Positions 8,498 through 18,314 of a stretch of 64,000 nucleotides of DNA are shown here, piece after piece. Each line of letters starts with the position of its first letter. The stretch's first letter is position 1. This stretch comes from Candidatus Paracaedibacteraceae bacterium (GTDB lineage: Bacteria; Pseudomonadota; Alphaproteobacteria; Paracaedibacterales; Paracaedibacteraceae): contig JAHBYI010000002.1 of the NCBI GenBank assembly GCA_019636035.1, forward strand, positions 310,001 to 374,000, given 5' to 3'. Both the position numbers and the translations under genes were made by a program. The notes under the pieces are model-generated. The model was not told the origin of the DNA and did no database searches. It saw only the letters and a program-made list of their open reading frames with translations.

Positions 8498-8558
8498 CCT
8501 GAACCTCTAACAATGAACCATTTGCTTATAGAGTATTCAAGAAAAATTAAGATATCGT

Positions 8559-9578
8559 TTATTGTCGCGTAATTTTCCCGCCACAGACAGGAAATTTGCA
8601 TCCTGTTGTTGACGGAAAAGACGTCGGTAATCCGCGCTGAACACGAACGGCAAGATAGGCAAAAGCTTGTGCTTCGATCATGTCTGAATCTTCTAAGATT
8701 GCACAAGGAGCAAGCCCTTGGACGATGGTTTTGTTTTTAGCCCCTCCGCCACACAAATAAACAGCTTTAGGTGGTTTAGGGAGCAAGCTAAAGCTACGAC
8801 GGATGGATTGAATGGTGAATTCTGTTAAGGTTGCAATTGCTTCTGTTCCTGATAGGTACTCTTTGTTTTTTGAAAAATGATCTCGGTCGAGCGATTTAGG
8901 AAAAGGCATAGAAAAGTAGGGATCCTTTAACCACTCTTTTAGGAGTGCTGTGTTAGCGTGATTCTTTGCGGCAAGGGCACCATCTGTATCATAAGGTTGA
9001 TCGAAATCGCGGATCATAACATCATTAATGAGAGCATTCCCAGGGCCAATGTCCCCTGCAATTAGGACATGATCGTCAATGTAGGTGAGGTTGGACACAC
9101 CGCCAATATTGATGACAATAACGGGATGATCTGTTTTTTGCATCAACGTTTGGTGATAAAGGGGAACGAGGGGGGCACCTTGACCACCGGCTAAGCAATC
9201 ATCAACCCGAAAGTCATGAACAACAGGAACACCAATTGCATCAACGATGGTTTGTGCACAACCAAATTGTACCGTTTTGGGCGGAGCGTGGAAAATGGTT
9301 TGCCCATGGTAACCAATGATTTTGACAGGATGGCTTGTTTTATTGAGTAAGGCTTGAACAGCATTCAAATGGAACTGTGTAGATTGCTGAATGATTTCAG
9401 GGGGGGCTGTTTCTTGCCCTAAGACGGATCTTAATTGGTTTTGGAACTCACCGGGGTAGGGCATATACAGGCTGTCCCCTTTGTCATATAGGGTTATGCC
9501 GTCGGTTAGAATGAGGGCAGCATCAATACCATCCAAGGATGTCCCGCTCATTAATCCCATTGCCCAGATTGGTTCCAT
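8559..9578 (-). CDS. anmK: anhydro-N-acetylmuramic acid kinase
   Basis: This 339-residue enzyme starts AMGLMSGTSLDGIDAALI, the AnmK signature, followed by GYHGQTIFHAPP, QFGCAQTIVDAIGVPVVHDF, GGQGAPLVPLYH and INIGGVSNLTYI. It phosphorylates and hydrolyses 1,6-anhydroMurNAc to MurNAc-6-P in murein recycling. It is divergent from tyrS with 62 bp between, in a region free of other genes. Murein recycling genes nearby (amidase at 29493) fit the same pathway in a broad sense. Confidence 0.93.
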   Translation of the reverse strand: MEPIWAMGLMSGTSLDGIDAALILTDGITLYDKGDSLYMPYPGEFQNQLRSVLGQETAPPEIIQQSTQFHLNAVQALLNKTSHPVKIIGYHGQTIFHAPPKTVQFGCAQTIVDAIGVPVVHDFRVDDCLAGGQGAPLVPLYHQTLMQKTDHPVIVINIGGVSNLTYIDDHVLIAGDIGPGNALINDVMIRDFDQPYDTDGALAAKNHANTALLKEWLKDPYFSMPFPKSLDRDHFSKNKEYLSGTEAIATLTEFTIQSIRRSFSLLPKPPKAVYLCGGGAKNKTIVQGLAPCAILEDSDMIEAQAFAYLAVRVQRGLPTSFPSTTGCKFPVCGGKITRQ

Positions 9579-9640
9579 TTGGCTTCCTTGTATAAGTGTG
9601 GTACAAAATTAATAAGATAAATTAAGACAAGTCTATACTC

Positions 9641-10900
9641 ATGAAATCAGAATTTCTATCAATACTCAAGTCTCGTGGTTTTATTCATCAATCCACGGAT
9701 ATGGATGCTTTGGATCAGTTGATGGCCAAAGAATCTATTTCAGCTTATATCGGTTTTGATGCGACGGCGAATAGCCTTCATGTTGGCAGCCTTGTGCAAA
9801 TCATGATGTTGCGGTGGTTACAAAAGTGCGGTCACAAACCCATTGTTTTAATGGGAGGCGGGACGTCTAAAGTCGGTGATCCCTCGGGCAAGGACGAAGC
9901 GCGTAGTTTGATTACGGATGAGGCCATTAACGATAATATCGCCGGAATCAGTACGGTTTTTGCTAAGTTTTTGACATTCGGCGAGGGTTCTTCTGATGCC
10001 GTTATGGTTAACAACGATGATTGGCTCAAGGGGATTAACTATATTGCTTTTCTGCGTGACTATGGTCGCCATTTTTCGATTAATCGGATGCTGACGTTTG
10101 ATAGTGTTAAGCTTCGTCTTGAACGGGAACAGTCATTATCTTTCCTTGAGTTCAACTATATGATTCTCCAAGCTTATGACTTCATGGAGTTGAATCGACG
10201 TTATCGTTGTCGTCTGCAAATGGGGGGATCGGATCAATGGGGCAATATTGTCAATGGGATTGAACTAACGCGTCGTGTTGATGATCGGGATGTTTTTGGT
10301 CTGACGTCGCCCTTGATTACAACCGCAAGCGGAGCCAAGATGGGCAAGACCGCCAATGGTGCCATTTGGTTGAATGAAGATCGTTTGCCGGCTTATGATT
10401 ATTGGCAGTTTTGGCGTAATACAGAAGATGCGGACGTTGGTCGTTATTTGCGATTATTTACAGAGTTAGAACTTTCTGAGATTGAAAAACTTGAGAATCT
10501 TGGCGGGGCTGAGATTAACCATGCTAAGAAAGTTTTGGCAGATGCCGCAACGACTTTGGCGCATGGCGACGGTGTTCTTCCGCAAATTCATGCAACGATT
10601 GCTCAATTGTTCGAGCAGGGGGGTAGTGGTGATTTATCAAGCCTTCCGACCATTGATGTTTCTGAGGCTGAGCTTTCTGTCGGTATCTCTATCATTGATA
10701 TTTTTGTTCAGTTGAATTTGGCGGCTTCTAAAGGTGAGGCGCGACGTCTGATTCAAGGGAATGGGGCAAAATTAAATGATCAAGCAATTACTGATCCTAA
10801 TCTTCTTGTTGATCAGTCTCATCTGTCTGATGGTGTTGTCAAGGTATCTGCGGGGAAGAAGCGTCATGGTGTTATACGACAGACTGAAATACCCCGTTGA
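9641..10900 (+). CDS. tyrS: tyrosyl-tRNA synthetase
   Basis: This 419-residue class I synthetase carries the HIGH-equivalent HVGS at about residue 47, followed by [13 protein letters not shown], the tyrosine-binding [10 protein letters not shown] region with [11 protein letters not shown], and the KMSKS-equivalent KMGKT near 233. A C-terminal S4 RNA-binding domain ([20 protein letters not shown]) completes it. It charges tRNA-Tyr in the cytosol. The ribosome binding site is weak. rnr follows 56 nt downstream on the same strand. Confidence 0.96.
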   Translation: MKSEFLSILKSRGFIHQSTDMDALDQLMAKESISAYIGFDATANSLHVGSLVQIMMLRWLQKCGHKPIVLMGGGTSKVGDPSGKDEARSLITDEAINDNIAGISTVFAKFLTFGEGSSDAVMVNNDDWLKGINYIAFLRDYGRHFSINRMLTFDSVKLRLEREQSLSFLEFNYMILQAYDFMELNRRYRCRLQMGGSDQWGNIVNGIELTRRVDDRDVFGLTSPLITTASGAKMGKTANGAIWLNEDRLPAYDYWQFWRNTEDADVGRYLRLFTELELSEIEKLENLGGAEINHAKKVLADAATTLAHGDGVLPQIHATIAQLFEQGGSGDLSSLPTIDVSEAELSVGISIIDIFVQLNLAASKGEARRLIQGNGAKLNDQAITDPNLLVDQSHLSDGVVKVSAGKKRHGVIRQTEIPR

Positions 10901-10956
10901 CCTCTGCTTGTTGTTCTGTGGATGGCGTGTTACTCTAGAGTTAAAAGGAAGACGTT

Positions 10957-13188
10957 ATGCACAAAGATAATACCCGAGACCAGCTTAAAGAGTGGATCGT
11001 GAGCCTCATTAACAATAGTGATCATCCCTTAACGAAGAATGAGATTGCAAAACAGCTCAAACTTAAGGGAGCTGATCGGATGGCTTTGAAGGAAATCCTT
11101 AAAGATCTTCAAGGCGAAGGGGATTTGATTAAGGGGCATCGGCGAAAACTTGTCAGTGCAAGTAACCAGAAGTTAGGCAAAGGGCTTATTGCTGCTGAAA
11201 TTGTTGATGTTGACGAAGACGGTTGTTTATTAGCAGCCCCTCTTGATTGGCCAAAAAACGAAACGATTCCTACGTTTCGAATTATTGATATGCGTAAATC
11301 CCATATGCAGGGGGCTGATGCTTTGGGGCTGACGTCACGCATTATTGTTCGTGTTGTCAAGCGATTGGATCATGAATGGCATGTGAGCGTTGTTAAACGG
11401 TTGATGAAAGATCCCAAGAAACATTTGGGAATTTTCCAGCCGAATCGACAAGGCGGGCACGTTTCATCCATCAATCGCAAAGACACATTTAATGGTGTTC
11501 ATGTCAACGCCGAAGATGCACAAGGGTTAGAGGCCGGCGATATCGTTCAGTATAGCCTTGATCACGGACAGCACTTTAATTTTATCAAGGTTTTGGGGAA
11601 ATTCGATGAACCCCGAATGTTTTCTGAGATTGCAATTCACAATCATGGTATTCCCTCAGAGTTTTCCCATGAAGCGATTCAGATTGCAGAAAAGGGGCGT
11701 ATTCCCGTTTTGGGGACACGAACAGATTTTCGCGATGTGCCTTTAGTCACGATTGACGGAGAAGATGCGCGTGACTTTGACGATGCCGTTTGGGCAGAGG
11801 CTGATTCAGACGAGCGGAACAAAGGAGGCTGGCGCGCTCTTGTGGCGATTGCTGATGTGTCTTATTACGTTCGGTCAGGAACCGAGCTTGATAAAGAAGC
11901 CAAAGAACGGGGCAATAGCGTCTATTTTCCTGACCGTGTTGTGCCAATGTTGCCGGAAGCATTATCCAATGACATGTGCTCCCTTCGCCCTAATGAAGAC
12001 CGAGCTTGTATGGCCATTGAAATGATTATCACGGCTCATGGTAAAATTAAATCCTACCGTGTTAAGCGTGGGTTGATGCGTTCAGTTGCGCGCCTGACCT
12101 ACACTCAAGTCCAGGCTGCTATTGATGGTACCCCTGACAAAACGACAGCTCCCTTGCTTGAATCTGTCATCAGGCCGTTGTATGGCGTTTACAAAAGCTT
12201 ACTCAAGGCACGTAATCAACGGGGGACGTTAGATCTTGATATGCCAGAGCGTCAGATTGTATTTGATGCAAAAGGGCGTATGATTGATATTAAACTGCGC
12301 GAACGGTATGATGCTCATAAACTGATCGAAGAGTTGATGATTGCAGCAAACGTCTGTGCAGCCAAGACATTGATTGCTAAAAATTGGCCGTGTATGTTCC
12401 GCGTGCATGACAAGCCTGATCCTGTTCGTGTTGCCAATTTGCGCCAATTCCTTAAGCAATATAAATTACAATTAACGAAATCAGCGGCACCAACACCGGC
12501 GCAATACAATGATATTCTTCACCAAATTACCGGTCGTCCTTATGCGCGTACAGTTAGTGAACTTGTCCTTAGGTCAATGGCGCAGGCACAATACAGCCCG
12601 AACAATCTGGGGCACTTTGGGTTGAGTTTAGGGCAGTATGCTCATTTTACCTCACCAATCCGCCGTTATTCAGACTTGATTGTGCACCGGAGCTTAATCG
12701 CAGCCCTTGATCTGGGTGAGGGTGGTTATGAGAAACGCCCTGATGATCTGGAAGCCATTGGTCAGCACCTTTCGGAAACTGAGCGGCGGGCTGCAACGGC
12801 TGAACGGGAAGTTACAGATCGTTATACGATTGCCTATGTGGCCGATAAAGTTGGTCAAGACTTTGATGTGGCCATTGTTGGTGTAAATCGTCATGGACTG
12901 TTTGTTGAAATCGAATCGTCGGGGGCTGAGGGTTTTGTTCCGATGCGATCGTTGAATTGGGATTATTTCACTTTTGATGAAGCGAATCATCGCCTGGTCG
13001 GACGCCGTACTAAGGCATCCTATCAATTGGGGCAAAAGGTTCGGGCTCGGCTTATGGATGCTGATGTTCAAACGAATAGTTTAGGATTCAGCTTGATCCC
13101 GGATGTGCCGGTCAAAGCCGATAAGGCAGGGGATCGTAAGTCAGCTGCCAAAGAGAAACGTAAAAAGATTAAGTTTAAAAAGAAATAG
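10957..13188 (+). CDS. rnr: ribonuclease R
   Basis: This 743-residue 3'-5' exoribonuclease has an N-terminal winged-helix domain (HPLTKNEIAKQLKLKG), cold-shock domains, the RNB catalytic domain with DGEDARDFDDAVWAE (Asp cluster), SIRRYSDL-like TSPIRRYSDLIVHR, and a C-terminal S1 domain (VGVNRHGLFVEIESSGAEGF) with a lysine-rich tail. It degrades structured RNA, including rRNA fragments. The start has a good AAGGAAG site. mutL follows after 10 nt, suggesting one transcript. Confidence 0.95.
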   Translation: MHKDNTRDQLKEWIVSLINNSDHPLTKNEIAKQLKLKGADRMALKEILKDLQGEGDLIKGHRRKLVSASNQKLGKGLIAAEIVDVDEDGCLLAAPLDWPKNETIPTFRIIDMRKSHMQGADALGLTSRIIVRVVKRLDHEWHVSVVKRLMKDPKKHLGIFQPNRQGGHVSSINRKDTFNGVHVNAEDAQGLEAGDIVQYSLDHGQHFNFIKVLGKFDEPRMFSEIAIHNHGIPSEFSHEAIQIAEKGRIPVLGTRTDFRDVPLVTIDGEDARDFDDAVWAEADSDERNKGGWRALVAIADVSYYVRSGTELDKEAKERGNSVYFPDRVVPMLPEALSNDMCSLRPNEDRACMAIEMIITAHGKIKSYRVKRGLMRSVARLTYTQVQAAIDGTPDKTTAPLLESVIRPLYGVYKSLLKARNQRGTLDLDMPERQIVFDAKGRMIDIKLRERYDAHKLIEELMIAANVCAAKTLIAKNWPCMFRVHDKPDPVRVANLRQFLKQYKLQLTKSAAPTPAQYNDILHQITGRPYARTVSELVLRSMAQAQYSPNNLGHFGLSLGQYAHFTSPIRRYSDLIVHRSLIAALDLGEGGYEKRPDDLEAIGQHLSETERRAATAEREVTDRYTIAYVADKVGQDFDVAIVGVNRHGLFVEIESSGAEGFVPMRSLNWDYFTFDEANHRLVGRRTKASYQLGQKVRARLMDADVQTNSLGFSLIPDVPVKADKAGDRKSAAKEKRKKIKFKKK

Positions 13189-13198
13189 AGACTGATCA

Positions 13199-15013
13199 AT
13201 GCCAGTTAGATTCCTTGACCAAACACTTATTAATCAGATTGCCGCCGGGGAGGTGATTGAACGCCCTGCATCTGCTATCAAAGAATTGGTTGAAAATGCC
13301 ATTGACGCAGAGGCAACGCGAATTGACGTGGTTGTGCGAGATGGCGGTAAAACGCTGATTTCTGTAACGGATAACGGGAGCGGAATGACGCCGGATGACT
13401 TGGCTTTGTCCGTTGAACGTCATGCAACCTCTAAGATTCCGGATGGGGATTTATTCAATATTCGCACACTCGGGTTTCGGGGGGAGGCACTTCCATCCAT
13501 TGGTTCCGTTAGTCGGTTGACGATTACGTCACGCCCTAAAGATGGCGATGCATGGATGATTGTTGTTGAAGGCGGACAAACCAACCCGGTGGAACCATCG
13601 TCGGGGAGCCAAGGGACAAAAATCGAGGTGCGGGATTTATTCTACGCAACGCCGGCGCGGCTTAAGTTTTTGAAAACAGCAACCAGCGAATTAAACCACA
13701 TTACTGATATCATTTATCGACAAGCCTTGGCTAATCCACAGGTGGATTTTACCTTGCGCCATGATGATCGATCGGTCATCAACTTTACCATGGGGGCTGA
13801 TCGCCTGAATGCAATCTTAGGTAAAGATTTCAGGGATAATGTCCTGGATGTTAATTTTGTTCGCGAAGAGTCCAAATTAACGGGGTGGGTGAGTATTCCG
13901 ACATATAACCGCAGCAACTCAACGGATCAGTATTTGTTTGTTAACGGTCGCCCTGTCAAGGATAAACTTTTTGCAACAGCCTTAAAAGTTGCCTACCAAG
14001 ATGTCTTAGCCGGCAATCGTTTTCCTTGTGCGTGTTTGTTTCTTGAGTGCGATCCTGAAGATGTGGACATTAATGTTCATCCGGCCAAGGCTGAGGTGCG
14101 TTTCCGCGACCCCAATCTGATGCGAGGCTTTATTATTGCCGGCGTGCGCGAGGCCTTGACCACAATGGCAAGCCGTACATCAACGCATTTAGGGGATAAA
14201 GCCATCATGGCGTTTGATCGCCCTGTTGATCCTGTGGTTCGTGATTTTCCGCGTATGCCTACGCCAGTACAAGGATTTGTGTCGACGCAAGGGCAACAGC
14301 CACGCTTGAGTATGCCTGTTCGATCTTCTTATATGCCGTTGGCTGAGCATAAGCCGTCTTATGTTGCACCTAGCCCATCACAGATCGCGACTGTTGCTCA
14401 GCTTATCCATCAACAAGAAGAAAACCGCGAAGACCATCCTTTGGGATATGCCAAAGCACAAATTCATGAGACATATATCGTGGCAGAGTCATCAGAGGCG
14501 TTGATCTTAGTGGATCAACATGCGGCTCATGAACGGCTTGTCTATGAACGGATGAAAGCGGATTTAGCCAGCGGCATTGTTAAGCCGCAGGCTTTGCTCA
14601 TCCCGACAATTATTGAAATGACCCAAGGGCAGCATCAGGCCATAGAATCTGTGTTGCCGTCTTTGACTCAGTTTGGTTTTAATGTGGAATCTTTTGGTGA
14701 TCAAGCCATTGTTGTGCGTGAAGTGCCTTCTCTCATGATCAAGTGTAATATAAAGCAACTTATGGTTGATTTAGCAACCGAAATTATGGAATGCGAAACA
14801 ACGACAACCATCGAAAATGCTTTGCATGATATCTTGGCTGACAAGGCTTGTAAAAATAGCATCAGGGCAGGGCGTAAACTCAATATTGAGGAAATGAATG
14901 CGTTGTTGCGTGAGATGGAAAAAACGCCGTCATCGAATCAGTGCAATCACGGACGTCCAACCTTTATTAAGCTGAGTAAAATGGATATGGAGAAGTTATT
15001 TGAACGCGCCTAA
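13199..15013 (+). CDS. mutL: DNA mismatch repair protein MutL, endonuclease type
   Basis: This 604-residue protein has the GHKL ATPase (ELVENAIDA, DNGSGM, GFRGEAL at about 92-98) and a C-terminal domain with the endonuclease motif DQHAAHERLVYE (about 439-450), followed by ADKACKNSIRAGRKL and CNHGRPTF. These show a MutL with its own nicking activity, as in bacteria lacking MutH. It works with MutS after replication. It overlaps the coq7 start by 14 nt. The linker around 330-420 is low in conservation, as usual. Confidence 0.95.
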   Translation: MPVRFLDQTLINQIAAGEVIERPASAIKELVENAIDAEATRIDVVVRDGGKTLISVTDNGSGMTPDDLALSVERHATSKIPDGDLFNIRTLGFRGEALPSIGSVSRLTITSRPKDGDAWMIVVEGGQTNPVEPSSGSQGTKIEVRDLFYATPARLKFLKTATSELNHITDIIYRQALANPQVDFTLRHDDRSVINFTMGADRLNAILGKDFRDNVLDVNFVREESKLTGWVSIPTYNRSNSTDQYLFVNGRPVKDKLFATALKVAYQDVLAGNRFPCACLFLECDPEDVDINVHPAKAEVRFRDPNLMRGFIIAGVREALTTMASRTSTHLGDKAIMAFDRPVDPVVRDFPRMPTPVQGFVSTQGQQPRLSMPVRSSYMPLAEHKPSYVAPSPSQIATVAQLIHQQEENREDHPLGYAKAQIHETYIVAESSEALILVDQHAAHERLVYERMKADLASGIVKPQALLIPTIIEMTQGQHQAIESVLPSLTQFGFNVESFGDQAIVVREVPSLMIKCNIKQLMVDLATEIMECETTTTIENALHDILADKACKNSIRAGRKLNIEEMNALLREMEKTPSSNQCNHGRPTFIKLSKMDMEKLFERA

Positions 15014-15524
15014 ATTATCCAAAGAAATAGAATCTATGATCCGTGTTGATCAGGCAGGGGAATACGGTGCAACGCGTATTTATGCGGGACAGTTGGCTGT
15101 GTTGGGGAAATCTCCTATTGGTGATACGTTGCGTCATATGCTGAGCCAAGAGGAAGTTCATCTAAAGACTTTTAACGATATGTGTGTTGAGCGTGGTGTG
15201 CAACCGACCCTCATGCAACCGCTGTGGCATATCGGTGGATTTGCCATGGGTGCCGTCACGGCATTTATGGGAGAGAAAGCCGCCCACGCCTGTACGATTG
15301 CCGTCGAAGAAGTTATTGCGGATCATTATCAAGATCAGTTAAATAGGTTGGATGAGTCGGAATCAACGCTAAAATCCATTGTGCATCAATTCCGTGAAGA
15401 AGAGCTAGAGCACAAGGATCATGCAGAGCAAGAGGGTGGGCGAGATGCCCCATTGTATCAGGGGATAACCTCTGTCATTAAAGGGATAACGCGCGCTGCC
15501 ATTTGGGTGTCTGAGCGGGTTTAG
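15000..15524 (+). CDS. coq7: Coq7, demethoxyubiquinone hydroxylase
   Basis: This 174-residue di-iron hydroxylase has MIRVDQAGEYGATRIYAGQL, the first carboxylate motif SQEEVHLKTFN (ExxH) and EEELEHKDHAEQEGG for the second. It hydroxylates the ring in late ubiquinone synthesis at the inner membrane. The TTG at 15000 lies at a good distance from GAGAAG and overlaps mutL; the first ATG, at 15036, would leave the protein starting exactly at MIRVD, so the start is uncertain by 12 residues. It is the alphaproteobacterial/mitochondrial type of C6 hydroxylase. Confidence 0.92.
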   Translation: MNAPKLSKEIESMIRVDQAGEYGATRIYAGQLAVLGKSPIGDTLRHMLSQEEVHLKTFNDMCVERGVQPTLMQPLWHIGGFAMGAVTAFMGEKAAHACTIAVEEVIADHYQDQLNRLDESESTLKSIVHQFREEELEHKDHAEQEGGRDAPLYQGITSVIKGITRAAIWVSERV

Positions 15525-15564
15525 TATTTGTTATTTCGGTAACCTGAGTTTTGAGGTGTAGGGC

Positions 15565-18015
15565 TCATGCTTCATGGTTTGCTGAGATTTCTGGTTCGGT
15601 ACTAGAAAGGGTAGATCCAAGATTTAGCTCTACCATTTTAGGTTCTTCAATGAGTGGAATACGACACTTTGCAACGGTTCCTTTGTCTTTTCCTGAATCA
15701 ATATGAACGGTTCCTCCATGCAGGCCGATAAAACTTTTGACCAAGGGTAACCCGATGCCTGGTCCCTTGAGGCGTGTTCTTTTTGACTCAAACAGTTCTT
15801 GAATTTCAGTGCACTGTTCTGCTGATATGCCAATGCCATTATCGTGGACAGTGAACACTAAATTATCACCATCTTCATCGCTCTCTATATCGGCGATAAT
15901 CTCAATCAGCCCACCGGAAGGCGTGTATTTTATGGCATTCATGAGCAAATTGAAAATGGATTGTTTGAGCCTGCGTTCATCAGCCAAAAACCGTTTAATT
16001 TTTGTGTTGTTGTGACAGATGACTTCTAAACCGTGATCATTGGATCGATTGAAAATGAGAGCAACAAGGCTATCCAAAAATGAATCTAGCTCAATGGGGT
16101 GAATTTTTAAGCTGAGTTGGCCTGCTTCAACGCTGGCAAAGTCAATAATATCATTGATCAGTGAGAGCAAGCGTTGTGAAGAGTCATTGATGCCCTCGCA
16201 ATAATCAACCTGTCTTTCATTTAAGGAGCCAAAATATTGCTGAAGCATAATCTCAGTAAATCCAATGATTGTATTGAGGGGGGCTCTCAGTTCATAAGAT
16301 ACGTGCGAAATAAAATCAGACTTAAACTTATCAGCTTGTTCAAGAGCCTGGTTCCTCTCCTTGAGGGCTTCTTCAAAACGCCAACGATCTGACACATCAA
16401 CAAAACCCAGCATGTGCGATCCGTCCGGAAGTGGGACATAAGAGACTTGAATGACCGAATCATCGGCCAAAATGACACGCTCTATTTGGGGTTGGCGATG
16501 ATTAAAGAGTTCCAAAGCTTTTTGCCTAAAGCTATCCCACTGTGTATATCCTTTAAAACGATGACGGATTTCGTAAAGAATTTCACCGGCGTGTCGTTCG
16601 GGAGCAAACTCAATGTTTTCAATTTGCCATATTCGGGCTGCGGCTGAATTTGAGAGGCGCAGGCGATTATCACTGCCCAGAACAATGATACCTTCATAGA
16701 GATGATCAAGCGTTTCTTTTTGAACGGCAATCAAGGTATTGTAACGCCGTTCCATAGCCAGTTTGTCCGTTACGTCATCAAAGAGAAAGAGCAGGCCACC
16801 CATAGGGTGGGGAGAGATCATCATTCTTAAAATCTGACCATCAGGTAGATGAACCAGTTCTTGAATAGGGGTTATAAGGGTATTAAACAATCCCAATTGC
16901 GAATTTCGATAGGTAATGAAATCAGAGACTTCCGGTAGTTTTCGGCGTTCGCGGAGATCTTGTAATATTTCGCTAAATGTGGGTTTTGAGTATAAAAACT
17001 TCTCATCAAAATCAAAAAGTTTTTCATAAGCCTTGTTAAAAAATTCCAACCGTTTGTCTGTGCCGTAAACAACAATGGGTGTTGACAAATTATGGAGGAT
17101 GTCTTGATGGGCACTAACGTGCTTGGCAAGGATTGCGTGCACTTCTTCCTGTTCAGTATAATCCATGGCATAGCCGATTGTTTTATCCGAAACAGGGGTT
17201 TCACACACTTCAAGAAGGCGTCGGTGTCCATCAATAACCACATGGGTACGCTTGGATTGAGGCTGTTTGGTGAGCAAAGCTCGGTTTGCAAGATTATAAG
17301 GGCTGGAGGTTCGGGATCGATCGATCAATTCTCGTTGATTGTGCAAGGCATCTTCGTTGGTTGTGTCCAAGACACCGCTATAAACAAGATTGCAATAGGT
17401 TAGATTCTTATCCGTGTCTCGTCCCCAAATCGCAATCGGAATATTATCAAGTGCATCTTTTAAAAAGTTTCTCTCATTGTAAAGCTCAGTTACCTTACTA
17501 TGCAGGCGATCCAAGAGAAAATCTTCCTCTGATATATCAGAAAAAGCAAGAACACAATATTGCTCTTCTTTTTCGGTAAACGTATATCCGACAACTTTTA
17601 CCTTAGAACGTTCCTCGACCAGCGTCAGGGTTAACTCAAAAGGATTATTTGATTCCCTTAGATTTGTTATGTTTTGGTCTAATTTATATGCATCATCTGC
17701 AACAAATTGGTTGATAATATCTTGTATAAAAATATGATTGACAGGGTCAAGTCCCAGTAATTCGATCAGGTTATAAGAACATTCGAGATTACCACCATTT
17801 TTTGGCCACCAGCATCGAGATTCAACGGCACTATCAATCAAGATTTTATATAAAACATGTCTGTCTTTGAGAAGGTAAACCCGGGTTCGTAGTTTTTGGA
17901 TATATCTGAACGCTAAAACAGCAACAAACAATGCCCCGATGATAATGCCCGCCAAGGCAATTATAAGAGGTTCAATCTCATCAATGCTGATCCAGTATAA
18001 TAAATTATCAAGCAT
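15565..18015 (-). CDS. divL: DivL-type sensor: PAS-rich histidine-kinase-like protein with tyrosine at the phospho-site
   Basis: This is an 816-residue membrane protein. One transmembrane helix (about 17-36) is followed by a series of about four PAS-like domains up to residue 550, then a DHp domain FISHVSYELRAPLN where Y574 replaces the usual phospho-acceptor His, and an ATPase domain with N693 (NLLMNAIKYTP), DNGIG (725-729) and GPGIGL (751-756). A tyrosine here is the hallmark of Caulobacter DivL (Y550), which modulates CckA and so CtrA activity. I start it at 18015 (MLDNLLYW); the reading frame extends to a TTG at 18135 but that part is the MITE-like repeat. No receiver domain follows. Confidence 0.8.
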   Translation of the reverse strand: MLDNLLYWISIDEIEPLIIALAGIIIGALFVAVLAFRYIQKLRTRVYLLKDRHVLYKILIDSAVESRCWWPKNGGNLECSYNLIELLGLDPVNHIFIQDIINQFVADDAYKLDQNITNLRESNNPFELTLTLVEERSKVKVVGYTFTEKEEQYCVLAFSDISEEDFLLDRLHSKVTELYNERNFLKDALDNIPIAIWGRDTDKNLTYCNLVYSGVLDTTNEDALHNQRELIDRSRTSSPYNLANRALLTKQPQSKRTHVVIDGHRRLLEVCETPVSDKTIGYAMDYTEQEEVHAILAKHVSAHQDILHNLSTPIVVYGTDKRLEFFNKAYEKLFDFDEKFLYSKPTFSEILQDLRERRKLPEVSDFITYRNSQLGLFNTLITPIQELVHLPDGQILRMMISPHPMGGLLFLFDDVTDKLAMERRYNTLIAVQKETLDHLYEGIIVLGSDNRLRLSNSAAARIWQIENIEFAPERHAGEILYEIRHRFKGYTQWDSFRQKALELFNHRQPQIERVILADDSVIQVSYVPLPDGSHMLGFVDVSDRWRFEEALKERNQALEQADKFKSDFISHVSYELRAPLNTIIGFTEIMLQQYFGSLNERQVDYCEGINDSSQRLLSLINDIIDFASVEAGQLSLKIHPIELDSFLDSLVALIFNRSNDHGLEVICHNNTKIKRFLADERRLKQSIFNLLMNAIKYTPSGGLIEIIADIESDEDGDNLVFTVHDNGIGISAEQCTEIQELFESKRTRLKGPGIGLPLVKSFIGLHGGTVHIDSGKDKGTVAKCRIPLIEEPKMVELNLGSTLSSTEPEISANHEA

Positions 18016-18041
18016 ATTAACGTTCCGGTTGACACTGAATC

Positions 18042-18177
18042 TAACGTCAGTTTGACATAAGGAATGATGATTTGTAAGTGATGGAATCTTCACCTCTCCC
18101 CTTGTGGGAGAGGTGATAGATTTCGCCAGTTGCAAGACGCATCAGCACCTTTTATTTCTTAATAACCATCCCCGTTA
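18042..18177. mobile_element. MITE-like element, copy 1 (upstream of divL and of the ligase gene)
   Basis: This roughly 136-bp element is bounded by TA on both sides. Left end: TAACGTCAGTTTGACATAAG; right end is more diverged (TTTCTTA...CGTTA). Internally it has a perfect 10-bp hairpin CACCTCTCCC/GGGAGAGGTG. Its reverse complement aligns along almost all its length with the copy at 20202-20358, including GGTGCTGAT.CG and CCTCTCCCACAAGGGG. It carries no transposase and lies 27 bp from the divL start. Confidence 0.75.
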
Positions 18178-18184
18178 ACCTTGA

Positions 18185-18210
18185 GACTGTATCAAACTTA
18201 ACTGGAAGAG
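18185..18210. repeat. fragment of palindromic repeat family A
   Basis: The stretch ACTGTATCAAACTTAACTGG followed by AAGAGCT matches, in reverse orientation, the left arm of the family A repeats at 3571 and 33056 (CCAGTTAAGTTTGATACAG). Only one arm is present. It sits just beyond the right edge of MITE copy 1. Confidence 0.55.
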
Positions 18211-18314
18211 CTATAACTATATCAAAGATAACGTGTATTTAGCATTATTGCATTAATTTTTTACACTTTTGAAATAAATTGGTGTTAAAGTGAAAGCATG
18301 GTGTGTTCCTATGA

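Noticed and set aside
18016-18135. Extended N-terminus for the DivL-type kinase
   Set aside because: The extra 40 codons start at TTG and translate the MITE-like element, with no conserved features. The ATG at 18015 gives the expected membrane-helix start.
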